64,000 bases of DNA. Source: Paenarthrobacter sp. Z7-10. Lineage in GTDB: Bacteria; Actinomycetota; Actinomycetes; Actinomycetales; Micrococcaceae. The notes below the pieces were generated by a model, which was given only the letters and a program-made list of their open reading frames with translations, did no database searches and was not told the origin of the DNA. The DNA is taken from assembly GCF_026932795.1 (NCBI RefSeq), contig NZ_JADPVH010000004.1, forward strand, positions 1 through 64,000, in the 5' to 3' direction. Of the stretch, positions 18,924-27,135 are shown piece by piece (the stretch's first letter is position 1; every line of letters starts with the position of its first letter). Both the position numbers and the translations under genes were made by a program.

Positions 18924-19606
18924 GGTGGTCCTCCGGTGGTAGGGCTGCTGATTCTCACATTACCGCCGCTGCCGCGGCGCCCTGTCAACGGGCCTTTCGC
19001 ACACAACCCTCAGGACAGAACCTCCTCATGAGGAGCATTCCGACGAAAACCCCGTCAGGGCAACAAGTTCGTGCCGACGGCCCGTTACTCCGAAACCGGC
19101 AGGGACTGCCAAGAGTAAGCCCGGTTCTGAGGCCTCCGCAGGCTGGGGTTTCGGCGGCTGCGTCGGCCTCGACACCGGCACAGGTCGCAGCAGCCGGATC
19201 GATGGCCGCGCCCAGATGTGGAAGGCCGAGCCCTGCAGCCTCGCGGGCAATGTGTTCGCCGCTTGGCTGCGGGGTTCTGTGGGCTGGTCCGCCGGTTCCT
19301 GGGCGATCGGCCCTTCGTCTGTCGGATGCCATAACGCGGCGACCCAACCGCGAAGAGCCAGATAGGTGGAAGACGTAGGGTTTCCTCGGTCCGTGCCGAC
19401 ATATAGCGGGCATGACCCCCAGCCGCAATCGTCCGCCTAAAGGGGTCCCCGTCTGCGGCCATGTCGCCTCGCCAAAGCGCCGGTTTCGCTGTACGAGACG
19501 GGGTGGGCCGAGCATTTCCGGGAAGAAACCGGCACGCGGATTCCTGGCATAACGGGACGAGGGTGCATTCGAGAAAAAGCCGGGGCGTTGAAATGGGTAA
19601 CTGCGA
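18924..19606. other. intergenic region without recognised gene
   Basis: 683 bases. Frames exist on both strands but show Arg/Pro/Ser-rich shadow composition, no good ribosome sites and no motifs. It could hold decayed sequence. No tRNA or strong repeat seen. Confidence 0.45.
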
Positions 19607-19632
19607 AAAGGACCGCCAGCTGAATCCGGCGG
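19607..19632 (-). terminator. candidate intrinsic terminator
   Basis: On the minus strand CCGCC (19632-19628), a 10-base loop, GGCGG (19617-19613), then TCCTTTT down to 19607. It begins 12 bases after the stop of the small gene at 19645 and would end the minus-strand cluster. Confidence 0.45.
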
Positions 19633-19644
19633 AAACCGTGAAAG

Positions 19645-19839
19645 CTATTCAGGCTTTTCGTGCGAGAGGGCGACGATCCAGTCCGGGGTGGATTCCTTTA
19701 TTCTCTTGTCGAGCGTTACGCGCGCCCGGGCCGCTGCAATCTGAACCCGGCGGTCTTCCCGGCTCACTGACGCGGGCCGCTTCGAAGGAGCGAGGGTGCT
19801 CAACCCGGAGCTTGCTGTTACTGGCCGTGTCATGGACAT
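19645..19839 (-). CDS. small basic protein, unknown
   Basis: 64 aa from the ATG at 19839, chosen because AGGAGGG lies 6 bases upstream; the frame is open to 19884. The sequence is charged and Arg/Lys-rich (REDRRVQIAAARARVTLDKR) and ends with PDWIVALSHEKPE. It has no signal peptide or membrane segment, and no family is recognised. It follows the frameshifted membrane protein by about 10 bases and probably shares its transcript. Confidence 0.5.
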   Translation of the reverse strand: MSMTRPVTASSGLSTLAPSKRPASVSREDRRVQIAAARARVTLDKRIKESTPDWIVALSHEKPE

Positions 19840-19849
19840 CGTCGCCCTC

Positions 19850-20343
19850 CTACCTGACTGTGTCATCGGTCCCTTCGCTTCCATTGTCCCCCGGTGCCCC
19901 GCTTTCGTCCATCATTTCCAACCGGTCTGCCGCATCCATTGCGAGGTCATGCACGTGCATGACCTCCGCGCGCCGGGCAGCATCCGCCGCTTCGAGGGGG
20001 TCTTCCGTGCCAATCTTGAGCAGTCTGACATCCTCATTGGTGGCGAGCCTGCTTTGTCCGAGAATGTCGATGGCCTTTTGGCCCATCTCGGCGCGGGTCG
20101 CCTGATCTGACAGGGAGGCGTCCAGCGCCCATTGCGTGCGCCGCCACGATTCAGACCGGTTATCCGCGCGACGCCGCTGCGACAGGGCGAAGCCGCTATC
20201 ACCGCAGCCACAACGGCGGCGATAACTGGGGCAAAGGCCGCCCACACCTGCCACGCCTGCGCCGGGCCAGCATGGAGGACAACATCTAGCGGTGTTGGTA
20301 CGGGCGTCGGCGCTGTGCGTGCTGCTAAAAGGGTGATATTCAA
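19850..20343 (-). CDS. membrane-anchored protein of unknown function, frameshifted
   Basis: Two overlapping minus-strand frames combine into one protein of about 165 aa. It starts at TTG 20343 with MNITLLAARTAP, has one membrane segment (WAAFAPVIAAVVAAVIA), then must change frame near 20180-20185 to read FALSQRRRADNRSESWRR. The rest is a charged helical domain ending SEGTDDTVR. The DNA fits loss of one base (GCCGGC to GCGGC). The TTG start overlaps the yqeY stop (TTGA), implying coupling. It may be a sequencing error or a recent pseudogene. Confidence 0.55.
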
Positions 20344-20810
20344 CTGGCCAGCCGGCTGCGGACGATTTCGCTGACGGTTTTACCATCGAAGCGGCCCGCC
20401 ACCAAGGCGGTTACCGGCTTCATTACGACACCGATGGAACGCATGGAAAGTTCCTGGCCGTCAGCCTTCAGCGCGGCGATGGTTCCATCGACGACACCTT
20501 CAACCTCTTCGCGTGTCAGCGGCTTGGGCAGGTACGCCTCGATGATCTGCGCCTCCGTAATTTCCGTCGCTGCCTGTTCGGTCTCACCGGCTTCGGTGTA
20601 GATGCGCACGGTATCGTGGCGTTTGGCTGCCTCTTTCTGCAGGAGCGTGGTCACCTGGGCATCATCCAATTCGACGGGCGTTTTGCCGGACTTTTCGCGG
20701 GTGCTGATTTCGCCCAGGACGTTTCGGACCGTTGTCAGTGCCAACCGGTTCCCGTCCCTGAGGTGGGCGATTACGTCGGCGTGCAGCCGTTCTTTTAAGG
20801 TGTTGCTCAT
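20340..20810 (-). CDS. GatB/YqeY domain protein
   Basis: 156 aa. LKERLHADVIAHLRDGN, TLRTVRNVLGEI-type segments and EAYLPKPLTREEVE are the YqeY signatures. The family resembles the tRNA-binding tail domain of GatB amidotransferase but works as a free-standing protein of unclear role. GTGAGAAA precedes the ATG. It heads the segment with the membrane-anchored unknown. Confidence 0.85.
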   Translation of the reverse strand: MSNTLKERLHADVIAHLRDGNRLALTTVRNVLGEISTREKSGKTPVELDDAQVTTLLQKEAAKRHDTVRIYTEAGETEQAATEITEAQIIEAYLPKPLTREEVEGVVDGTIAALKADGQELSMRSIGVVMKPVTALVAGRFDGKTVSEIVRSRLAS

Positions 20811-20822
20811 GATTTTCTCACT

Positions 20823-21137
20823 TCATCGTCGGTGGGTGTTAGGGGCAATGTGTGCGGAAGGAGTCTTCTTGGTGCTCAAGGCTCTCACGGGCGTCAGCTG
20901 TGCCATACCGAGCGCAACCTGAAGACCTGACTCGACCGCCGTCATCACCGCAGCGGATCGGGCGTTAACTTCTGCCACCGCCTCGTCGCGATACATGGCG
21001 GTGATCTCATCGCAAAGAACCCAGCCTGTGACGGGGCCGTCGTCGGGAAATGCCACCCGGCCGGACCGTACCGCCGTTGTGACCCTGACGACCGGCGGGT
21101 GCTGAGACGCCTCGTTGGGTTGGCTGTTTGATACCAC
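20823..21137 (-). CDS. small protein, possibly MazF/PemK-like C-terminal part
   Basis: 104 aa from a GTG at 21137. VRSGRVAFPDDGPVTGWVLC followed by DEITAMYRDE looks like the last strands of a PemK/MazF-type fold, and the rest is a helical extension. It lacks the N-terminal half of a normal MazF, and no antitoxin gene precedes it, so it may be a fragment. Assignment tentative; it ends 12 bases before yqeY. Confidence 0.4.
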   Translation of the reverse strand: MVSNSQPNEASQHPPVVRVTTAVRSGRVAFPDDGPVTGWVLCDEITAMYRDEAVAEVNARSAAVMTAVESGLQVALGMAQLTPVRALSTKKTPSAHIAPNTHRR

Positions 21138-21324
21138 TAGCCAGTATCTTTCGCCGATTTACTCTGAGAGGGCAGCAGCATGGATTTCGCCGCGCCGAAG
21201 TGGCGGGACGGGGCGCTTAGGGTTGGGGCTCCGGCGGACTTCCCTGACAAAACCGGCCCGCGACGTATTGAAGGGAAGTGTGATCCGGCGTGCGTCGAAT
21301 CTTTTCCGAGGACATCCGCCCAGA

Positions 21325-22647
21325 TTACCAGCGGCGGCCTCCGTCTGGCTCATGCACTGCCTCCACAAGGTCGACTAGTTCGTCCACCCCGCGGGACATC
21401 CGAATTTCGTGGCCAATACGGGCGCTGGCTTCCCGGTAGGAGTTGGTGGACAGGACTGCCCGCACGGCCTTGGCGACGGCGTTGGGGTGGGCATGGTTGG
21501 TGTGCAGATTGATGCCGCAGCCTGACCAGGCGACTCGGGCGCACACCTCGGTTTTGTCCTCGGTTTCACCGGCCACCACCAGTGCTACGCCGTGCTGCAG
21601 CGCAAAGTGGACGCCACCGTAGCCTCCGTTCGTGACGAGGACGGCGGTCTTGGGCAGCAGTTCGTCGTAGGGCAGGTAGGACGCGACGCGCACATTGTCG
21701 GGAAGCGGACCGGCGAGCGCGTCCACGGGGCGTCCTCCCGTGCTGACGACCACAAGCACGTCTTCGTGGGCGAGGCCGACGATGGTCGGCTGGATCAAGT
21801 CATCAAAATTCGTGTTGGCCACTGTCCCCTGGGTGACGTGAACCACCGGGCGGGCGCCGTCGAGCTCGTTCCACCATGGCGGCAGCTCGGCTTCGATGGC
21901 CTTCCCGGAGATGCGCCGTCCGCCTTGAGAGACGGGACCTACGAAATGCACGCTGGCTGGGAGGTCGGAGCGCGGGTATTCGAAGGCACGGACGGTGAAT
22001 TGGGCAATGTGGTCGGCGAGGCGTGGCCAATCCATGAAGAAGGTCGGGAACGGAGCCCCCGAGATCTGGCGGGCAATGTCGTCGGCGAATTTCTGCACTG
22101 GAGCGAAGACCAGTTTCTCGGTCAGAGTCTGCAGCACGCGGTTCCGCAGTCGCCCCGCCAGGCCCGCCATGGGTGGGAGGCCCAATCCAAACGGCGCGGT
22201 ATCCCGGCTGGCGAGGCTGAGCGGCACGATGCCACAGTTGATCACCGCCGGCCGGCCGGGCCGTGGCTCGGTCAGCAGCAGGGCGGCTCCCATGAAGAGC
22301 GATCCGGCGAGGACGACGTCGGCAGGAGTCTCTGCCAGCACACCATGGATCGCGTCGAGCTGGGCCCTGCCGGGACGCATGAAGATCTCTTTGACGTCAA
22401 ACCGGATTCCTTTGGGGCCCTTGAGCCCGACGCGGCCCGGAAAGGCCTTGTCGAGGTCGCTGCCATCGAAGTCTGCCTCAGGTGGCAGCGCCACGAAGCT
22501 GGCACCGGTGTCCGACACCTGACGCTCAAACTGCCGCCCGGTAAGGAAGCGGACGTCGTGGTGCCGTTCCACGAGTCCCGCGGCAACCGCCAGCATCGGT
22601 GTCACGTGGCCTATCAGCGGACTGGAACAAACAAGGACCGATGCCAT
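21325..22647 (-). CDS. MGT-type glycosyltransferase (GT1)
   Basis: 440 aa from the ATG at 22647, 5 bases after AAGGAG; the frame is open to 22704 but lacks a better start. The N-terminus MASVLVCSSPLIGHVTPMLA is the acceptor-side Rossmann domain of GT1 enzymes. The C-terminal half has VHVTQGTVANTNFDDLIQP and the donor-binding motif TNGGYGGVHFALQHGVALVV. It would transfer a sugar from a nucleotide donor to a small hydrophobic acceptor in the cytoplasm. No neighbour indicates the acceptor. Confidence 0.85.
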   Translation of the reverse strand: MASVLVCSSPLIGHVTPMLAVAAGLVERHHDVRFLTGRQFERQVSDTGASFVALPPEADFDGSDLDKAFPGRVGLKGPKGIRFDVKEIFMRPGRAQLDAIHGVLAETPADVVLAGSLFMGAALLLTEPRPGRPAVINCGIVPLSLASRDTAPFGLGLPPMAGLAGRLRNRVLQTLTEKLVFAPVQKFADDIARQISGAPFPTFFMDWPRLADHIAQFTVRAFEYPRSDLPASVHFVGPVSQGGRRISGKAIEAELPPWWNELDGARPVVHVTQGTVANTNFDDLIQPTIVGLAHEDVLVVVSTGGRPVDALAGPLPDNVRVASYLPYDELLPKTAVLVTNGGYGGVHFALQHGVALVVAGETEDKTEVCARVAWSGCGINLHTNHAHPNAVAKAVRAVLSTNSYREASARIGHEIRMSRGVDELVDLVEAVHEPDGGRRW

Positions 22648-22808
22648 GCTGACTCCTTGGACAAGAACCATTTTCCTGCAGCGTTGAGCAGTTTGCAGCA
22701 GCATTCATTAGCTTGAACAGTAGTAACTATGGCAAGAAAAAGGTCCGGTCCATGGCACTGCGTTCAACCCGGCCGCAACGGCAGGCTTTCATTCCTCCTT
22801 GAAGCCCA

Positions 22809-22837
22809 AACAATTTGCAGATAGTGTGCAAATTGTT
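22809..22837. promoter_or_regulatory. operator upstream of the acyl-CoA operon
   Basis: Perfect inverted repeat AACAATTTGCA (22809-22819), 7-base spacer, TGCAAATTGTT (22827-22837). It lies 122 bases before the acyl-CoA dehydrogenase start and is the only strong palindrome there. The TetR protein encoded inside the operon is the likely binder. Confidence 0.7.
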
Positions 22838-22959
22838 GAGGAACGTGATCGGCGACGCGTTCGGCCGGTTCCCGGGGAAAGGAACTGGCGGCGCATTTCT
22901 GTGTCCTGCAGTGAGCACTAGAAACGTCCACCCCCGGCCCGCCGGCAGGGAAAGTGGGC

Positions 22960-24184
22960 ATGGGAAAAGAGGTCGGCATCGTGGAGCAGCGGAACGCAGG
23001 GGCAGTAAACGTGGATTACTTCGCCCTTGACGACGACCTCACCGAGGACGAGCGTGCCCTGCGGGACCGGGTCCGGGCCTTCGCAGCGTCGGACGTGCTG
23101 CCCATCATCAATGACTATTGGGAGCGGGCACAGTTCCCCTTCGAATTGCTCCCGGGTCTGGCCCGGCTCGGCATCGTCGGCGGCACGATCGAAGGGTACG
23201 GCTGCCCGGGCTTGAGCCGGCGGACGGCGGGCATCGCCTCGCGGGAGATGGCACGCGGCGACGGGTCGGTCAACACATTCTTGGGCGTGCATTCCAGCCT
23301 GTGCATGGGCGCCATCAATATGCTCGGCAGCGAGGAGCAGAAACAGCGCTGGCTGCCGGTCATGGCCACCCTGGCGAACCGGCGCGTTCGCGCTGACGGA
23401 GCCGCGGCATGGTTCGGACTCGGTGGCGCTGGAGACGAGCGCGCGCCGGGACGGGGAGGATTACATCCTCAACGGTCACAAAAGGTGGATCGGCAACGGC
23501 GACGCGGCCGACGTCGTCGTAATCTTTGCGCGTGATGTTGCCGATGGGCGGGTGAAGGCCTTTGTGATGGAGAAGAACGACGACGACGAGGGCAGCTTTC
23601 CGCCCGGGTACCGTCCCACGGTGATCACCGGAAAGATCGGCAAGCGCGCCATTCTGCAGTCGGACATCGTGATTGAGAATCTCCGCATTCCGGCGCGGAA
23701 CCGGTTGGAGCACTGTGATTCCTTCAAGGACGTATCGCGGGTGCTGACGGCCACGCGGGGTGGCGCCGCGTGGGAGGCGGTGGGCCATGCGATGGCAGGA
23801 TACGAGATTGCTGCGCACTATTCCCTGGTGCGGGAGCAGTTCGGCAAGCCGATTGGTTCCTTCCAACTGGTGCAGAACAAACTGGCCAACATGCTCAGCG
23901 AACTGACGGCGATGCAGCTGATGTGCTCGCGGATGGCGGAACTGATTGAGTCGGACCGGCTGACCGGACCGATGGCATCCATGGTCAAGATGGCCACCGC
24001 GCAAAAAGCGAAGTGGATCTGTGCTGAAGCCCGGGACATTCTGGCCGGCAATGGTCTGCTGCTGGAACGCCATGTCGCGCGCCATTTGACCGACATGGAT
24101 GTGGTGAGCACCTATGAGGGGACCGACTCGATCCAGTCGCTGCTGGTGGGACGGGACATTACCGGAATCTCGGCCTTCAAGTAG
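22960..24184 (+). pseudogene. acyl-CoA dehydrogenase (glutaryl-CoA type), frameshifted
   Basis: Two frames make one protein of about 407 aa. The first (from ATG 22960) runs to MATLAN near 23378, where the next frame continues TGAFALTEPRHGSDSVALET. After it come the FAD/substrate elements ALTEPRHGSDS, YILNGHKRWIGNG, REQFGKPIGSFQLVQNKLA and the catalytic Glu in STYEGTDSIQSLLVGRDITG, as in glutaryl-CoA-dehydrogenase-like enzymes. One extra base, or two lost, explains the break. First gene of a catabolic operon; as read it cannot give an active enzyme. Confidence 0.75.
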
Positions 24185-24268
24185 GCCCGGTTGCTTCATG
24201 GCCGGACCGGCAGCACAACAGCAGGCCACGGACCAGCAGTCCGTCCAACACCGAAGAGAGAAGTACGC

Positions 24269-26497
24269 ATGAGCAATTCCTCGACCGATCCGGTCAGCGT
24301 GGAGATTATCGATGGCGTCGCACGCCTCACCATGAATCATCCGCCGGTCAACGCGCTGAGCCTGCGGCTGCGCAAGGCGCTGGCGGACGCCCTTTCCGCT
24401 GTGGCGGCCGACCCTGGGATTACGGCGGTACTGCTGGCCGGCCAGCCCAAGGCATTCTCCGCTGGAGCGGACATCAGCGAATTTGGTGCCGGCGCCGGCA
24501 GCCCGCCGGATCTGCCCACACTGGTCGCAATGGTGGAGGATTTTCCGGTACCGGTCATTGCTGCTCTGACCGGTGTCGCGCTGGGCGGCGGCTTGGAACT
24601 GGCGATGGCCGCCGCTGCGAGGATCGCCGCTCCGGACGCGCGGCTCGGCCTGCCGGAAATCTCGCTTGGCCTGCTGCCGGGGGCTGGGGGCACCGGCAGG
24701 TTGCCGCGATTGGTGGGTCCCGAGCGTGCCGTGGAGATGATCCTCGGCGGTCAACAGATCTCCGCGGATCAGGGGCTCCGCGACGGACTTCTTGATGCCG
24801 TCCTGGCGGATCCGACCTCGGAGGAAGGCCTGCTCTGGGCGACGGGTTTCGCGCAGGGCGACGGGGATCCGTCCCAGCCGAGCGTTGGTGTGGCTTCCCA
24901 CGGCGAGGGAACGATCGAGCCCCTGCACCGCCGTCCTCCGACGCGGCAACGAGAGGACAAGATCGCCGCCGCGCGTGCCAACCCGGGTTCCATCGCCACG
25001 CTCGCGGCCGCCCGGCTCGCGAAGGCCAAAGATCCGTTCGCCGCGCGGGCCGCCATCGACGCGATCACCGCCGGCGTCGAGCTGTCCTTCGAGGAGGGCG
25101 CACGGGTGGAGCGCGAAAAGTTTGAGGAACGCCGTGCCAGCGCCGAGTCGGGGGCCCAGCGGCATCTTTTCGCGGCGGAACGGGCGGCCCGCAAACCCAA
25201 GAACCTCGATCCCCGGGCGGCCAAGCACGTGGCCCGAGCTGGCGTCGTCGGCGCCGGAACCATGGGCGGCGGCATTGCCATGGCGCTGGCCGCCGCGGGG
25301 ATTCCCGTGACAATTGTCGAGGCGGAGCAGCAGGCGCTGGACCGCGGACTGGCCCGCGTCCGGGAGAACCTGACCCGGTCGGTGGAGCATGGCAGCCGGT
25401 CCGAGTCGGATGCGCAAAATCAGCTTGCCCTGATCGGCACCAGCCTGGACTATGCCGCCTTCGCGGACGCGGACCTGGTCATTGAAGCGGCCTTCGAGGA
25501 CCTGCAGGTGAAAAGGGACATCTTCGCCACCCTTGACCGGCATGTCCGCCCCGACGCCGTGCTTGCCTCCAACACGTCGTACCTGGACATCGACCAAATC
25601 GCCGCGGGAACGGCACATCCTGGGCGTGTGCTGGGCCTGCACTTTTTCAGCCCAGCCAACGTGATGCCGCTGGTGGAGGTGGTGCGTGGCGCCAAAACCG
25701 ACGCCCAAACCCTGGCCACCGGCTTTGCCCTCGCGCGGCTGATCGGCAAGACGCCCGTGGTGGTGGGCGTGTGCCATGGCTTCGTGGGCAACCGAATGCT
25801 GGAAGTGCGCTCCCAGCAGGCCGAGCGGCTCCTGCTGGAGGGTGCGCTGCCGGGGCAGGTGGACAAGGTGCTGACGGATTTCGGCTTTCGGATGGGCCCC
25901 TTTGCGATGGGGGACATGGCCGGGCTGGATATCGGCTGGCGGAACCGCAAGGCGCAGGGGGTGAAAGCGCCGGTCAGTGACGCCCTGTGCGAAGCGGGCC
26001 GGTTCGGACAGAAAACCGGGGCTGGCTATTACGCCTATGATGGCCGGGGACGCCGGGACGATGCCGCCGTGGCGGAGCTGATCGCCGGGATCTCCGCCAG
26101 CTTAGGAGTTCCCCGCCGGGATATCTCCGCCGAGGAAATCCTGGAGCGGCTGACCTTCCCGATGATCAACGAGGGTGCCCGCATCCTGGCGGAAGGCATC
26201 GCGGATCGTTCCGGGGACATCGACGTCATTTGGGTCAAGGGCTACAACTGGCCCGCTTACCGCGGCGGTCCCATGTGGTACGCGGATCAGGTGGGACTGC
26301 CGAGGGTCGCCGCGCGGCTGCGCCACTATGCGGAGCAGACCGAGGATGAGTCGCTGCGGCCGGCAGGTCTGCTGGCTCGGGGGGCCGACGACGACGGCGC
26401 CTCCACCGCGGGCGGCCTCATCTTCGGCGCGGCGGGGCAGGGCTCGGGACAGGAAGCCCTGGGCGGGCCTGCCGCGGCGAATGGGCCTGCCGCGTGA
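24269..26497 (+). CDS. enoyl-CoA hydratase / 3-hydroxyacyl-CoA dehydrogenase fusion (FadB-like)
   Basis: 742 aa from the ATG at 24269 (AGAGAAG upstream); the frame is open 26 codons further. Residues 1-290: crotonase fold with the oxyanion loop AGADISEFG and ALGGGLELAMAAAARIA. Residues 330-730: NAD-binding GVVGAGTMGGGIAMALAAAG, ASNTSYLDIDQIA, LGLHFFSPANVMPLVEVV, and the tail FVGNRMLEV. It does hydration and NAD-dependent oxidation of beta-oxidation intermediates. The linker at about 215-255 is unusually Pro/His-rich. Stop and tetR start share GTGA. Confidence 0.88.
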   Translation: MSNSSTDPVSVEIIDGVARLTMNHPPVNALSLRLRKALADALSAVAADPGITAVLLAGQPKAFSAGADISEFGAGAGSPPDLPTLVAMVEDFPVPVIAALTGVALGGGLELAMAAAARIAAPDARLGLPEISLGLLPGAGGTGRLPRLVGPERAVEMILGGQQISADQGLRDGLLDAVLADPTSEEGLLWATGFAQGDGDPSQPSVGVASHGEGTIEPLHRRPPTRQREDKIAAARANPGSIATLAAARLAKAKDPFAARAAIDAITAGVELSFEEGARVEREKFEERRASAESGAQRHLFAAERAARKPKNLDPRAAKHVARAGVVGAGTMGGGIAMALAAAGIPVTIVEAEQQALDRGLARVRENLTRSVEHGSRSESDAQNQLALIGTSLDYAAFADADLVIEAAFEDLQVKRDIFATLDRHVRPDAVLASNTSYLDIDQIAAGTAHPGRVLGLHFFSPANVMPLVEVVRGAKTDAQTLATGFALARLIGKTPVVVGVCHGFVGNRMLEVRSQQAERLLLEGALPGQVDKVLTDFGFRMGPFAMGDMAGLDIGWRNRKAQGVKAPVSDALCEAGRFGQKTGAGYYAYDGRGRRDDAAVAELIAGISASLGVPRRDISAEEILERLTFPMINEGARILAEGIADRSGDIDVIWVKGYNWPAYRGGPMWYADQVGLPRVAARLRHYAEQTEDESLRPAGLLARGADDDGASTAGGLIFGAAGQGSGQEALGGPAAANGPAA

Positions 26498-27135
26498 GTG
26501 AAGCCCCCGTGGATGGCCGCGCCGCCCGTGCGCAGCGGACCCGGCAAATCATCGCGGACGCGCACATCGCGCTCATCAACGACGGTGAGCTCCGGCCCTC
26601 GGCGAAACAGATCGCCGCGCGGGCGGGCGTGTCCCAACGCGCCTTGTGGGACAACTTCAAGGACATGGAAAGCCTGATGGCAGGCACGGCCCGCCGCCAG
26701 TTGGCGATTCAGGACGCGGACTTCATTCCGGTAAATCCGGACCTGAGCTTGGCGGAGCGGATCGGGCGGTATTGCGATCAGCGTGCCGGGATGCTCGAAG
26801 CTCTGGCTCCGCTGGCGCGGGCGGCGGATATCCAGCGGCCGTTTTCCCCGGCGCTGCAGGAGAACCTGAGGGAAAACCTGCAGCGCATCCGGATGGCCTT
26901 CGAAGCATTGTTCGCCAGGGAGCTCGAAGATCTGGACTCTGCCGAGCGCGCAGAGCTGACGCTCGCGGCGTGCGCAACTGCCGACTGGGCCAACTGGCAG
27001 CTGCTGCGGGACCAGCTGCAACTGCCCCGGGCGCAGGCAACGGCAGTGCTGTACCGGACGCTAAGCGCACTGCTGGACACACATCGGCAGTACGCCGGCA
27101 ACCAGTCGAACAATCAAAGGAAGAAGCAGTCATGA
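26494..27135 (+). CDS. TetR/AcrR-family regulator
   Basis: 213 aa. GTG start in the 4-base overlap GTGA with the fadB-like gene. N-terminal HTH at about residues 12-60 (RTRQIIADAHIALIN, QIAARAGVSQRALWDNFKDM). The C-terminal helical domain would bind an acyl-CoA or related ligand. Embedded in the operon and followed at once by an acyl-CoA ligase, it most likely autoregulates the operon through the palindrome at 22809-22837. Confidence 0.85.
   Translation: MSEAPVDGRAARAQRTRQIIADAHIALINDGELRPSAKQIAARAGVSQRALWDNFKDMESLMAGTARRQLAIQDADFIPVNPDLSLAERIGRYCDQRAGMLEALAPLARAADIQRPFSPALQENLRENLQRIRMAFEALFARELEDLDSAERAELTLAACATADWANWQLLRDQLQLPRAQATAVLYRTLSALLDTHRQYAGNQSNNQRKKQS

Noticed and set aside
19461-20105. 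214-codon plus-strand frame
   Set aside because: Ser-rich shadow opposite the yqeY-downstream genes, without motif.
23360-25777. 805-codon open frame on the minus strand
   Set aside because: Lies opposite the acyl-CoA dehydrogenase and FadB-like genes; its His/Gly/Arg-rich composition is that of GC-rich antisense shadow, with no domain or ribosome site.
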